DNA of 64,000 nucleotides from CAVRXQ01 sp963831155 (lineage in GTDB: Bacteria; Actinomycetota; Acidimicrobiia; Acidimicrobiales; Bog-793): assembly GCA_963831155.1 (NCBI GenBank), contig CAWHOY010000005.1:930001-994000 (forward strand). The letters are read 5' to 3'. The notes under the pieces were generated by a model. The model saw only the letters and a list, made by a program, of their open reading frames with translations. It searched no databases and had not been told where the DNA came from. Made by a program: the position numbers and the translations under genes. Of the stretch, positions 53,159 through 61,162 are shown piece by piece. The stretch's first letter is position 1. Each line of letters begins with the position of its first letter.

Positions 53159-53689
53159 ATGTGGTTCCTCGCGGGAGCCTTGCTAGGAGTGGTGGGCCTC
53201 GCGTCGATCCTCGGATTCCACCTCGGACACCACGCGCACGCCATCGCTGCTGCAGCTGGGGTCGCGGCCGCGGCTGTCTTGATCGCGATCGTTGCGACCG
53301 GCAACACCGGCGGACTCGTCTTCACGCTTCTCGCAGCCGACGTGGTGGTCACCGTGGGGGTCGGCACCATGGCCTGGCGTGGCTACTCCGATCCTCACCT
53401 GCGAGCGGGTTCCACTCCCCATTCGGTCGTCGGCAAGGAGGGCGTCGCCGTCGGGGCGCTCGACCCGACGGGCGTCGTTCGAGTCCGCGGCGAGAACTGG
53501 ACGGCGACATCGCTGAACGGACACGTCGACGATGGGACTCGGGTGCAGGTGATCGGAACCGAAGGCATCCGCCTCACCGTCTGGGGAGAACACGAACTCG
53601 GGCCGTCCGTCCCGGACGCGATCGGCCGCGAATACTCACCGGGAGCGATCCCCGCGTCTCGGCATGACGAAGGGAAAGACGAACAGTGA
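53159..53689 (+). CDS. NfeD-like membrane protein
   Basis: 176 residues. Membrane helices at about 2-20, 27-47 and 52-74 are followed by a soluble OB-fold domain (HSVVGKEGVAVGALDPTGVVRV through GTRVQVIG) typical of NfeD. NfeD proteins associate with stomatin-type partners to organise membrane microdomains or quality control. The following band-7 gene overlaps its stop (GTGA at 53686), which matches the usual NfeD-stomatin pairing. The ATG at 53159 has GAGG at a good distance; a TTG upstream in frame adds 23 non-conserved residues. Confidence 0.83.
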   Translation: MWFLAGALLGVVGLASILGFHLGHHAHAIAAAAGVAAAAVLIAIVATGNTGGLVFTLLAADVVVTVGVGTMAWRGYSDPHLRAGSTPHSVVGKEGVAVGALDPTGVVRVRGENWTATSLNGHVDDGTRVQVIGTEGIRLTVWGEHELGPSVPDAIGREYSPGAIPASRHDEGKDEQ

Positions 53690-54612
53690 TCATCGGCATC
53701 GTCATCGCGGTCGTGCTCGGGCTGGGGCTGATCGCTTCTCTTCGAGCGGTAAAGATCATTCGTGAGTATCAGCGCATCGTCCTGTTCCGCCTGGGCCGCG
53801 CGATCGGAGTACGCGGTCCCGGTATCGCGTTCATCAATCCGGTCACCGATCGCACCACGCTCGTCGATCTCCGGGAACAGTTCCTGGAGATCCCTCATCA
53901 GACGGCGATCACGAAGGACAACGCGCCGATCTCGATCGACTTCATCATCTTCTACAAGGTCGTCGACCCCTCGATGTCCGTCCTCACCGTCCAGAACTTC
54001 GCTGGCGCTGCGCTCAATCTGGCGGCGACGACGTTGCGCAGCGTGGTGGGCGACATGGCGCTCGACGACGTTCTTTCAAAGCGCGAGGACATGAACGCGT
54101 CGCTGCGTGTGCGCCTCGACGACGTCACGGAGCGCTGGGGTGTGAAGGTGACGAGCGTCGAGGTCCGGGAAGTGAATCCGCCGCCGGGAGTGCTCGAGGC
54201 GATGACGCGACAGATGTCCGCCGAGCGCACCCGCCGCGCGCAGGTCACCGAAGCAGAGGGCCAGAAAGCGGCAGCGATCCTTTCCGCCGAGGGCGAAGCC
54301 CAAGCTGCGATCAACCTCGCCGAAGGAAAGCAAAAGGCCACGATTCTCGCCGCCGAGGCGACGAGACAGTCCCAGATTCTGAACGCCGAGGGCTACGCGA
54401 AGGGTCTCGAGAAGATCCTCGCAGTCGCAGAGACCCTCGACGACAAGACGATGGTGCTGCAGTACCTCGACACGCTGAAGCAGGTCGGTACCTCGGCGTC
54501 GACCAAGATCGTCGTGCCGATGGAGGTGCTCGATGGCATTCGGAGATTGGTTCCGGGACTCGGCGCGGGTGACGGCGAATCCAAATCAAAACCCGTTCCA
54601 CGCAACGACTGA
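53686..54612 (+). CDS. SPFH/band-7 (stomatin-like, slipin) protein
   Basis: 308 residues: one N-terminal membrane helix (2-20), the SPFH domain (REYQRIVLFRLGRAIGVRGPG, ITKDNAPISIDFIIFYKV, RWGVKVTSVEVREV), then a long Ala/Glu-rich coiled coil (about 165-245, for example AEGQKAAAILSAEGEAQAA). The C-terminus is short and basic. Members oligomerise at the inner membrane and scaffold proteases such as FtsH, encoded elsewhere in this window. Overlaps and is coupled to the NfeD gene. Start GTG in the GTGA overlap. Confidence 0.9.
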   Translation: MIIGIVIAVVLGLGLIASLRAVKIIREYQRIVLFRLGRAIGVRGPGIAFINPVTDRTTLVDLREQFLEIPHQTAITKDNAPISIDFIIFYKVVDPSMSVLTVQNFAGAALNLAATTLRSVVGDMALDDVLSKREDMNASLRVRLDDVTERWGVKVTSVEVREVNPPPGVLEAMTRQMSAERTRRAQVTEAEGQKAAAILSAEGEAQAAINLAEGKQKATILAAEATRQSQILNAEGYAKGLEKILAVAETLDDKTMVLQYLDTLKQVGTSASTKIVVPMEVLDGIRRLVPGLGAGDGESKSKPVPRND

Positions 54613-54681
54613 TTTCGGAGTCCAGGAGTCAAACCTTCCGGATCGCTGCCCTTGGTCGTGCGCCCAAATCACCGCGATTGA

Positions 54682-54711
54682 GCCGAGACGAATGAATCTC
54701 GTCGCTTCGGC
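54682..54711. terminator. Hairpin between convergent band-7 and dgt genes
   Basis: GCCGA (54682-54686) pairs with TCGGC (54707-54711) and GACGA (54687-54691) with TCGTC (54699-54703), with a three-base bulge and a seven-base loop. It lies in the 143-base gap between two converging genes and could serve both directions. There is no U run. The rest of the gap shows nothing else. Confidence 0.5.
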
Positions 54712-54755
54712 GATGCCGGTGTCATCATTCACCACTCGGGCCACGCGTACGCCCA

Positions 54756-55931
54756 TCAGTTGACACGAGCGGCGAAGCGAGCGGGAAGATCCTCCTCGGG
54801 CCAGTTGAGAAGGCGTAACGCCGATTCGATTGCGAAACGATCCGTCATTCCCGCGACATAGGCGACCGCAGCGAAATAGGCGGGCTCGCTGCGCGCATCG
54901 AATGCTCCCGCGTGCTCGGTCGGTAACAGCTCCGGTGACGTGGCGTATCGCTCGACGAGCGCCTCGAGCAGCGCTCTCACCTTGCGGCCTTGTTCGATCG
55001 AGTCAAGGCGTAAATAGATGCGCTCGTAATTCCAGGACCGGAACGCGGCGAGCGCATCTGCCATGTCGCCGTCCATTCCGATGATTCCGGCGCGCTCGAC
55101 TGTCGAGATCACCGCGGTGATCAGTGACGAGAGTTGGCGCGCGTGCGTCGTTCCGCACCGATCGGCGACAATTTCGGGGATCTCGGTCGCGTTTACGATC
55201 CTCGCCGAAACGGCGTCTTCGAAGTCGTGACAGACATACGCGATCCGGTCAGCCCACGACACGATGGCCCCCTCGGGCGTCGAAGGGGCAGGACGGGACC
55301 AGGAGTGGTTCCGCACCGCGTCGAGCGTCTCGGCGCACAGATTGAGCGGAACGAGCGCGACGTCGGCACCCCAGGTCGCATGGTCGAAGCCGCCGGGAAT
55401 GAACTGGCCGAACGCGTCCTCGCTCGGGTGACCTCCGGGGCCATGACCACAGTCGTGGGCGAGTGCTGCGGCGGTGACGAGATCGACGTTGAGTCGCGTC
55501 GCCCGCGCGATCGCCCCCGCCACCTGCGCGACCTCCATCGCGTGGGTGAGTCGCGTCCGCTGGTGGTCGAGAGGGTCGATGAAGACCTGCGTCTTTCCGT
55601 CGAGTCTTCGGAACACCGCCGAATGCATCACACGGTCGCGATCGCGCTCGAAGCACGTCCGCAAGGGATCCGGCTCCTCGTGTCGGTCGCGATTTCCCGC
55701 GCCGCCGGCGTGGGTGGCGCCCGCGGCGAGCGTGCTCTCTTCGATCGCCTCTCTTTCTTCGCGCCGGATCGGCGCGACAACCAAGGGCTTCGAGGTATCG
55801 ACCTCGTGTGCGACGCGCACCGAAGGATCGATGCTCGAGGTGAAGCCTTGCATCGTCGCCGCCCATAACACCGATCGCTCACTCACAAACCCGGAGTCGG
55901 GCTTCGCGTCGGGTCGACCGGGATCCGTCAT
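54756..55931 (-). CDS. dgt: Deoxyguanosinetriphosphate triphosphohydrolase-like protein
   Basis: 391-residue HD-domain enzyme that converts dGTP or other dNTPs to nucleosides and tripolyphosphate. It has DRDRVMHSAVFRRL (97-110), THAMEVAQV with His near 130, the HD doublet in ALAHDCGHGP (159-160) and the later metal Asp in SWADRIAYVCHD. The first 75 residues are longer than in most homologues; an internal ATG at 55853 could be an alternative start, although the ATG at 55931 has GTGAGGA ahead of it. Often located near dnaG in actinobacteria, but not here. Confidence 0.87.
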   Translation of the reverse strand: MTDPGRPDAKPDSGFVSERSVLWAATMQGFTSSIDPSVRVAHEVDTSKPLVVAPIRREEREAIEESTLAAGATHAGGAGNRDRHEEPDPLRTCFERDRDRVMHSAVFRRLDGKTQVFIDPLDHQRTRLTHAMEVAQVAGAIARATRLNVDLVTAAALAHDCGHGPGGHPSEDAFGQFIPGGFDHATWGADVALVPLNLCAETLDAVRNHSWSRPAPSTPEGAIVSWADRIAYVCHDFEDAVSARIVNATEIPEIVADRCGTTHARQLSSLITAVISTVERAGIIGMDGDMADALAAFRSWNYERIYLRLDSIEQGRKVRALLEALVERYATSPELLPTEHAGAFDARSEPAYFAAVAYVAGMTDRFAIESALRLLNWPEEDLPARFAARVN

Positions 55932-55995
55932 GTCCTCACGAGCCTATGAACACCTTCGCGTTTGTGTTCCGTGTGGGCACGAGGTCGAGACCTCG

Positions 55996-57093
55996 TCAGG
56001 AGATCTGCAGTTCGCTGCGGTAGACACGCGCCGGGCCCATCGCCGCGACACGATCTGCGAGCGCGCGAAACGTGCGCGCGACCGCCCCTTCCTCATCGAC
56101 CACAATCGCGGGTCTACCTTCATCGGCGCCGGCACGCACGGCGGGATCAAACGGGACTTCGGCGAGGAGGTCGACTCCGAGCGCTCTCGCGAGTGCAGCG
56201 CCTCCCCCGCTGCCGAAGAGCTCGTAGCGCATGCCATCTGGTGCTTCGAAGACGCTCATGTTCTCAATCACCCCACGGATCGGAATGCGCAACTGCCTCC
56301 CGAGTGCGCCGGCACGCTGCGCGACCCGCTCCGCGCCGAGCTGCGGCGTCGTCACGACGTACAGCTCCGACCCGGGCAACTGCTGCGCGACCGAGAGGGC
56401 GACGTCGCCCGTCCCGGGCGGCATGTCGATGAGGAGGAAATCGGGGTAGGCCCAATGAACGTCGTTCACGAACTGCTCGAGCATTTTGTGGAGCATCGGA
56501 CCGCGCCAGGCGACGGCACGATCCTCCTCGACGAAGAAGCCCATCGACACACAACGCACGCCGAAGGCGAGCGCTGGGACCACAGTCGGTCCGAGCACGA
56601 GCGGCGGCACCGACGCCCCGAGCATGCGCGGGATCGAGAAGCCGTACACGTCGGCGTCCAACAGCCCGACCGAATGGCCCGAGCGGGCGAGCGCGACGGC
56701 CAGGTTGGCGGTCACGGTCGACTTGCCGACCCCGCCCTTACCCGATGCGACGGCGAGGACGCGTCCGGCGATCGCGGAAGGTCTCGCGCCGTTCGGGCGG
56801 TCGATCGCCCGCAGGCGTTCGCCGAGCTCGTCGAGCGCTTTTTCGCCGATCTCTTGGAAGTCGACGCGAAAATCGGCGACCCCGTGACTGCCCGCCGCCG
56901 CTCTCAGTCGATCGGCGAGGTCACTTCGGCGTCGGTCGTCGTCATAGGGCACGCGGACCGACACCGCGACGCCGCCATTCGCTTCCGCGACGTCGACGAG
57001 CGTGTCGAGCTCGCCAAGGGTGGCGAAGAGCGTCGGGTCCTCGACCTGCGAGAGTGCCTCACGCAGCGCGGCAGAGCGAGAAGGTGAGCCCAC
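55996..57093 (-). CDS. mrp: Mrp/ApbC-type ATP-binding iron-sulfur carrier
   Basis: 365 residues: an N-terminal MIP18-like domain (DUF59, about 1-95), then a P-loop domain with the deviant Walker A SGKGGVGKST (117-126), DADVYGFSIPRMLG, DMPPGTGDVALS and IENMSVF. The C-terminal CxxC that holds a bridging cluster in many homologues is absent: the position after IENMS reads FEAPDG, as in other actinobacterial members. It should bind or transfer Fe-S clusters with ATP. It is divergent from a SufR-like regulator and cysteine desulfurase. GTG start at 57093. Confidence 0.87.
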   Translation of the reverse strand: MGSPSRSAALREALSQVEDPTLFATLGELDTLVDVAEANGGVAVSVRVPYDDDRRRSDLADRLRAAAGSHGVADFRVDFQEIGEKALDELGERLRAIDRPNGARPSAIAGRVLAVASGKGGVGKSTVTANLAVALARSGHSVGLLDADVYGFSIPRMLGASVPPLVLGPTVVPALAFGVRCVSMGFFVEEDRAVAWRGPMLHKMLEQFVNDVHWAYPDFLLIDMPPGTGDVALSVAQQLPGSELYVVTTPQLGAERVAQRAGALGRQLRIPIRGVIENMSVFEAPDGMRYELFGSGGGAALARALGVDLLAEVPFDPAVRAGADEGRPAIVVDEEGAVARTFRALADRVAAMGPARVYRSELQIS

Positions 57094-57103
57094 TCTCGTG
57101 TTC

Positions 57104-57147
57104 CTACCAGGTCAGCTCCACCATCGGAAGCGACGCATCTACCAGGT
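57104..57147. promoter_or_regulatory. Direct repeat in the mrp/sufR divergent promoter
   Basis: CTACCAGGT occurs twice, at 57104-57112 and 57139-57147, 35 bases apart. The second copy is part of the palindrome TACC-A-GGTA and overlaps the TACGAT box of the regulator gene. The placement fits an operator for autoregulation, but the binding protein is not shown. Confidence 0.4.
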
Positions 57148-57152
57148 ACGAT
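57147..57152 (+). promoter_or_regulatory. Candidate -10 box for leaderless sufR-like gene
   Basis: TACGAT ends six bases before the GTG at 57159, the same box and spacing as ahead of ftsH. There is no ribosome-binding site between. Confidence 0.45.
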
Positions 57153-57158
57153 GGCGAC

Positions 57159-57941
57159 GTGGGCTCGACACCGCTCAGCGCGGATCGCGTCCGTCGCGCT
57201 AGCGACGAGGCGATTGTGCCGTCCGCCGTCACCGCAAAAGACGAACTTGGCGATGACGAGTCGTTCTCAGCCGCCGTCGCCGCCGTCACGGCCGCCTTCG
57301 GAGACGCCACCCGCCGCCACATCTATCTCTTCGCCCGCGAACGCAACGGGGTGACGGCGACCGAGGTCGCCACCGAGTTCTCGCTCCACCCCAACGTCGC
57401 CCGCCATCATCTCGACAAGCTCGCCGCCGGCGGATACCTGGAAGTGTCCCTCGACCACGCGGCGCTGGGCGCTGGACGTCCCGCCAAGCGCTACCGTCCC
57501 TCGGCGCGTGAGACGAACGTGCCGATGCCGCCGCGGCCGAACGACCTCGTCATCAACCTTCTCGTGCGGGCCCTCGACACGCTCGGGCCGGAAGAGGCAG
57601 ACCGGCTCGCCGAGGACGTCGGTCAACAGTACGGGCGGGCGCTCGCTGATCAGATGGCCCCCGGGGACTCCCAGCGCTCGATGCGGGCAGCGATGTCCGC
57701 CGTCGCCGATGCCCTGACTGCGCACGGGTTCGCTGCGCGGGCAGAAGACCACGACGCGACGACCTGGGTGGTGCGCGAACACTGCCCGTTCGGAGAGCTC
57801 GTTCTGGAGCACCCGGTGCTTTGCGCGGTCGACCGCGGCATGGTGAAGGGTCTGCTCGCCAGGCTTTGCGGCAACGAGATCCCGGTTCGACTCTCCTCGA
57901 GGGCGCGCGGCGACCGCTCCTGCGTGAGCGTCGCCGGCTGA
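57159..57941 (+). CDS. SufR-like iron-sulfur transcription regulator
   Basis: 260 residues. A winged-helix domain lies at about 35-110 (VTATEVATEFSLHPNVARHHLDKLAAGGYLE), of the ArsR/DeoR-like type, followed by a helical part and a cysteine-rich C-terminus: C-x12-C-x14-C-x17-C, beginning with REHCPFG. This is close to the cluster-binding pattern of SufR repressors, which control suf genes by holding a [4Fe-4S] or [2Fe-2S] cluster. A cysteine desulfurase follows at once, and mrp is divergent. The frame is open upstream, but GTG at 57159 with its -10 box is the best start; a later GTG (57216) is possible. Confidence 0.8.
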   Translation: MGSTPLSADRVRRASDEAIVPSAVTAKDELGDDESFSAAVAAVTAAFGDATRRHIYLFARERNGVTATEVATEFSLHPNVARHHLDKLAAGGYLEVSLDHAALGAGRPAKRYRPSARETNVPMPPRPNDLVINLLVRALDTLGPEEADRLAEDVGQQYGRALADQMAPGDSQRSMRAAMSAVADALTAHGFAARAEDHDATTWVVREHCPFGELVLEHPVLCAVDRGMVKGLLARLCGNEIPVRLSSRARGDRSCVSVAG

Positions 57942-57952
57942 ACCGCGCCGGC

Positions 57953-59089
57953 GTGGCGCGCCACTACCTCGACTTCGCCTCGAGCGCACCGCTGCGCCCC
58001 GAAGCAGCCGACGCGATCCGCACCGCGCTCGATTCCCACCTGATGGGCGATCCGTCCCGCCCGCACACCGAGGGGCGCATCGCCGCCGAGGCGATCGAGC
58101 ATGCTCGGGCCGACCTCGCGCGGTTCCTCTCGGTCCGCGAACGACAGGTGATCTTCACCTCGTCGGGCACCGAGGCGGTGAACTGGGCGGCGTTCGCGGC
58201 AACGCGCGCCCGACCCGACGGGCAGATCGCGCTCGCCGGCGTCGAGCACTCCGCCGTCACGCGTTCGTCTGAGCGTTCTGCATCGACGATCACCCTCGGT
58301 GTCGACGACCTCGGACGGATCGACCTCGATGACCTCGACACGCTCTTGCAATCACAATCGCGCTCCCTGGCGCTCGTGCAGTGCCAGATCGCGAACCACG
58401 AGGTCGGGACGCTCCAGCCGACGGCGGAGGTGGTGCGCCGATGTCACGACGCCGCCGTCCCGGTCCATGTCGATGCCTGCCAGGCCGTCGGGCAGCTGCC
58501 CGTCGACCTTGGCGCGCTCGACGCCGACTACGTCTCGCTTTCGGGGCACAAGTTCGGCGCACCGCAGGGAGTCGGCGCCCTCGTCATCGGTCCGGGCGTT
58601 CGCGTCTCGGCGATGATCGTCGGCGCCGATCAGGAGCGAGCACGGCGCGCGGGAATGGAGCCGTTCCTGCCGATCGTCGGGCTCGGCGCCGTCGCCGACG
58701 CGCTGACCGAGCAAAGCGCGCTCGAACTGGCGGCTGCGCGCGCTCGTTCGTTCACTGACGCGATAGCAAAATCGGCGCTGGCGATCGACGGTGTCGTCTC
58801 CTACGGCGACCTCGACCGCCGCGCACCGCACATCGTCTGCTTCGGGGTCCTCGACGTCGAAGCAGAAGGCGTCCTTCTCGGACTCGACCAAGCCGGAATC
58901 GCTGTGCACTCCGGATCGGCGTGCTCTTCTGAGGCGATCGAGCCCTCACCGGTGCTCGCGGCGATGGGCGTCGACGCCGACCATTCTCTGCGCTGTTCCG
59001 TCGGCTGGTCGACGACGGACGACGACGTGGCGGCGATGATCGAGGCGTTCCCGGTCGTCATCTCCCGACTACGTTCCCTGCGCAGCTAA
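57953..59089 (+). CDS. Cysteine desulfurase, NifS/IscS family
   Basis: 378-residue pyridoxal-phosphate enzyme that takes sulfur from cysteine as a persulfide for Fe-S cluster or thionucleotide synthesis. It shows YLDFASSAPL (5-14), TSSGTEAVN (69-77), EHSAV, VDACQAVGQ (Asp 174), the PLP Lys in SGHKFG (Lys 200) and the active Cys in GSACSS (Cys 324). The usual NNEIG reads ANHEVG. The GTG at 57953 lies 11 bases after the SufR-like stop, so they form an operon. No sufBCDSU cluster follows, unlike the standard actinobacterial suf operon; thiouridylase partners are also absent. Confidence 0.87.
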   Translation: MARHYLDFASSAPLRPEAADAIRTALDSHLMGDPSRPHTEGRIAAEAIEHARADLARFLSVRERQVIFTSSGTEAVNWAAFAATRARPDGQIALAGVEHSAVTRSSERSASTITLGVDDLGRIDLDDLDTLLQSQSRSLALVQCQIANHEVGTLQPTAEVVRRCHDAAVPVHVDACQAVGQLPVDLGALDADYVSLSGHKFGAPQGVGALVIGPGVRVSAMIVGADQERARRAGMEPFLPIVGLGAVADALTEQSALELAAARARSFTDAIAKSALAIDGVVSYGDLDRRAPHIVCFGVLDVEAEGVLLGLDQAGIAVHSGSACSSEAIEPSPVLAAMGVDADHSLRCSVGWSTTDDDVAAMIEAFPVVISRLRSLRS

Positions 59090-59104
59090 TCGGAAAGGAA
59101 GCCG

Positions 59105-59170
59105 ATGTCCTTCATCATCAGAAAACTGATCCGGCTCCTTCGGATGCGACGCGAGCGCCGCAGACGCTGA
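59105..59170 (+). CDS. Candidate 21-residue Arg-rich peptide
   Basis: ATG to TGA encodes 21 residues, MSFIIRKLIRLLRMRRERRR plus a final Arg: a hydrophobic and basic amphipathic helix followed by a basic tail. GGAAAGGAAG (59091-59100) lies four bases ahead of the ATG, a good ribosome-binding site. It begins 15 bases after the desulfurase stop, so it could be translated from the same transcript. No family recognised; chance cannot be excluded at this length. Confidence 0.35.
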   Translation: MSFIIRKLIRLLRMRRERRRR

Positions 59171-59257
59171 GGACCGCACTGCGCAGAACTCACACCACCG
59201 ACTCCGTCGCGACATCGGCGTGCCCGGGACGCGATCTTGCGCGTCCGCGCCGCAGAT

Positions 59258-59272
59258 TTGACGGCGCGTCAA
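59258..59272. repeat. Small inverted repeat over the ccmI stop
   Basis: TTGACG (59258-59263) and CGTCAA (59267-59272) are perfect inverted repeats around three bases and include the ccmI stop codon. It may be a weak end-of-operon hairpin. The preceding 59171-59257 shows no gene. Confidence 0.3.
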
Positions 59273-60093
59273 CGGGCGCTGGCAAAAACGACCAAGTTGT
59301 GCGGCACTGGCACGTGCGCGTCGCCGTCGATCGCGGCGAGCAGCGAGCCGAACTGGGCCAACAAGGCGTCGGACGGGTGATCGGCCTCCATCAGCGCGAT
59401 CTGCCGGGCGGCGGCGGCGACGCGGTGATCGTCCTGAAAGAGCGCGATCGACTCGTATGCGTGCGCGGCCGCGTACCTCGGATCGACAGCAACGGCGCGG
59501 GCAATCGACGCGTCGCCGATCGCGACGGTCTTCAGGGACCTGGCATCGCGCCCCGCGAGGCGCTCCAGCCAGCCGCGGTCGGCGAGTGCGACTGGCTGAC
59601 GCGGATCGAGGCCGAGCACCGCGTCGTAGAGCCCGACCGCTTCGGCCTCGTTGCCGTTGTTCGCGTAGAGCGACGCCGCGGCGAGGTCGTCGCGGATCTG
59701 CGCGGACCGCGGCAGGCTCACAGAACCGGTCGCCGATTCACCCGGAAGACGCACGCCGGCGAGCTCGGCCGCGGCCAGCCCGAGCGCCAATACCAGACAG
59801 ACGAGCCCCGCCACGACGAGCACGCGGCGTGTGCGACGTCGCCCCAGGTAACGCCGCGTTCGACGCAACCGTCGCGCACCGAGGTGGGTTGCCAGGGATT
59901 CGGTCGTGCTGTCGCGACCTTCGAGCGCCCGCAACGTTGTGGCCGCTCGCGCGACATAGTCGGAGCGGAGCTCCGCGTAGTCGTCGGCGCCGACGTCACC
60001 CGCCGCGCGTTCGCGTTCGAGATCCTCGATCGATCGCAAGAGGAAGTCGCGTTCCGCCTCAAGGTCTGAGCGAGCCCGCCGTTCGGCGGTCAC
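59269..60093 (-). CDS. ccmI: Cytochrome c maturation TPR protein CcmI-like
   Basis: 274 residues: an N-terminal helical segment (ERDFLLRSIEDLERERAAGD, the CcmI/CycH start that resembles the CcmH tail), one membrane helix at about 104-123 after a run of Arg, then a tetratricopeptide domain (EAVGLYDAVLGLDPRQPVAL, ARAVAVDPRYAAAHAYESIA) outside the membrane. It would hand apocytochrome c to the CcmF/CcmH heme lyase. GTG start at 60093 in the GTGA overlap with ccmH. Last gene of the ccm operon. Confidence 0.8.
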   Translation of the reverse strand: MTAERRARSDLEAERDFLLRSIEDLERERAAGDVGADDYAELRSDYVARAATTLRALEGRDSTTESLATHLGARRLRRTRRYLGRRRTRRVLVVAGLVCLVLALGLAAAELAGVRLPGESATGSVSLPRSAQIRDDLAAASLYANNGNEAEAVGLYDAVLGLDPRQPVALADRGWLERLAGRDARSLKTVAIGDASIARAVAVDPRYAAAHAYESIALFQDDHRVAAAARQIALMEADHPSDALLAQFGSLLAAIDGDAHVPVPHNLVVFASAR

Positions 60094-60602
60094 GTCGCCC
60101 ACGGAGTCTCCTTCAGGTGACGCATCGCCGCTTCGACGAGTTCCTCCTCGTCGGCGCTCGCCCGCCGCCGACGCTGCAGGCGCGCCCGCACGAGCCCGAT
60201 GCCGACCGCGAAGGCGGCCAGGCCCCCGATGACCAGGGGGACGAGCCATGGAAAATTCGACGACGGGGCGAGAATCTCGTCGGAGCCGTACTGGGCGACG
60301 ACGAACCGCTCGATGCGCTGATTCGACCAGCCGCGATCGACGAGTCGACGCACCTCACCGCGCAACGCGGTGGCGACCCCAGCATCGGATTGGGCGATCG
60401 AAAGATCCTGGCACGAGGGGCACTTGATGACCGAGTCGAGGGATGCCGCCCGCGCCGCATCGCTGGGCGGGGGTCGATGAACACTGCCGATCGTCAGCGC
60501 GGTCACTGCGACGAGAAACAGCACCGCCCACGCCCACCGGTTCTGCGCGATCCGGGACAGCGTTGACACAGAAGGGCCGTTTGGGATCGCCCTCGTCGTC
60601 AT
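60090..60602 (-). CDS. ccmH: Cytochrome c maturation thiol-redox protein CcmH
   Basis: 170 residues. After an N-terminal membrane helix (about 23-40) comes the CcmH three-helix domain with the redox pair in KCPSCQDLSIAQSDA (Cys 61 and Cys 64), facing outside. A second membrane helix (about 117-136) and a basic tail follow. It keeps the apocytochrome CXXCH cysteines reduced for heme attachment. Overlaps ccmG and ccmI by four bases each. Confidence 0.92.
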   Translation of the reverse strand: MTTRAIPNGPSVSTLSRIAQNRWAWAVLFLVAVTALTIGSVHRPPPSDAARAASLDSVIKCPSCQDLSIAQSDAGVATALRGEVRRLVDRGWSNQRIERFVVAQYGSDEILAPSSNFPWLVPLVIGGLAAFAVGIGLVRARLQRRRRASADEEELVEAAMRHLKETPWAT

Positions 60603-61162
60603 GTCGCCGCGAGCCTCGAGGTGTTGACGATCGTGTCGAGCTCGGCTGCCGTCACTCCCCCGACGACGCGGGCGAGGATGCGACCCTTCGGCGAGACGAC
60701 GAAGGATTGCGGAGGATCATCGACCCCGTAGCGGAGGGCGATCGCGTACCCGGGGTCCGAGACGGCTGGCCACGTCGCCCCGATCCGCCGCAAAAAGGCG
60801 CGTGCGTTTGCCGACGTGTCTCCGTAGACGACGCCGAGCACGGCGACGTCATCCACTTTGTGGTGGGTGAACAAGAATCGCTCGAGCTGTGGCGCCTCGG
60901 TGAGGCACGGCCCGCACCAACTGGCAAAGAAATCGACGACGACGTACTTGCCCCGCAACGCGGCGAGGCTGACGCGGCGACCCGAGACGAGGTCGTTGCC
61001 TGTGACCGCCGGTGCCGTCTTCCCGAGCAGCTCGCTCGGTGCGACTGTCCCCGGCGCTGTCGATCGCGTCGCCAACACCGCGACGAGGACGATCACGATC
61101 GCCGCGACCAGCGCGGAGCCGACGAGCGCGCGGTGTTTGTTGAGCGAGGCGAGCGTCTTCAC
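60599..61162 (-). CDS. ccmG: Thioredoxin-like CcmG/DsbE
   Basis: 187 residues: a membrane anchor at about 14-32, then a thioredoxin fold with the active site SWCGPC (Cys 83 and Cys 86) and cis-Pro in DPPQSFVVS. It supplies reductant to CcmH and the apocytochrome. The ATG overlaps the ccmF stop by four bases (61159-61162). The Val-Tyr-Gly segment after the active site is typical of CcmG rather than of general TlpA proteins. Confidence 0.88.
   Translation of the reverse strand: MKTLASLNKHRALVGSALVAAIVIVLVAVLATRSTAPGTVAPSELLGKTAPAVTGNDLVSGRRVSLAALRGKYVVVDFFASWCGPCLTEAPQLERFLFTHHKVDDVAVLGVVYGDTSANARAFLRRIGATWPAVSDPGYAIALRYGVDDPPQSFVVSPKGRILARVVGGVTAAELDTIVNTSRLAAT

Noticed and set aside
59171..59257. 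Further small gene between the Arg-rich peptide and ccmI
   Set aside because: No start with a ribosome-binding site and no conserved-looking product; only a small inverted repeat at the ccmI stop.
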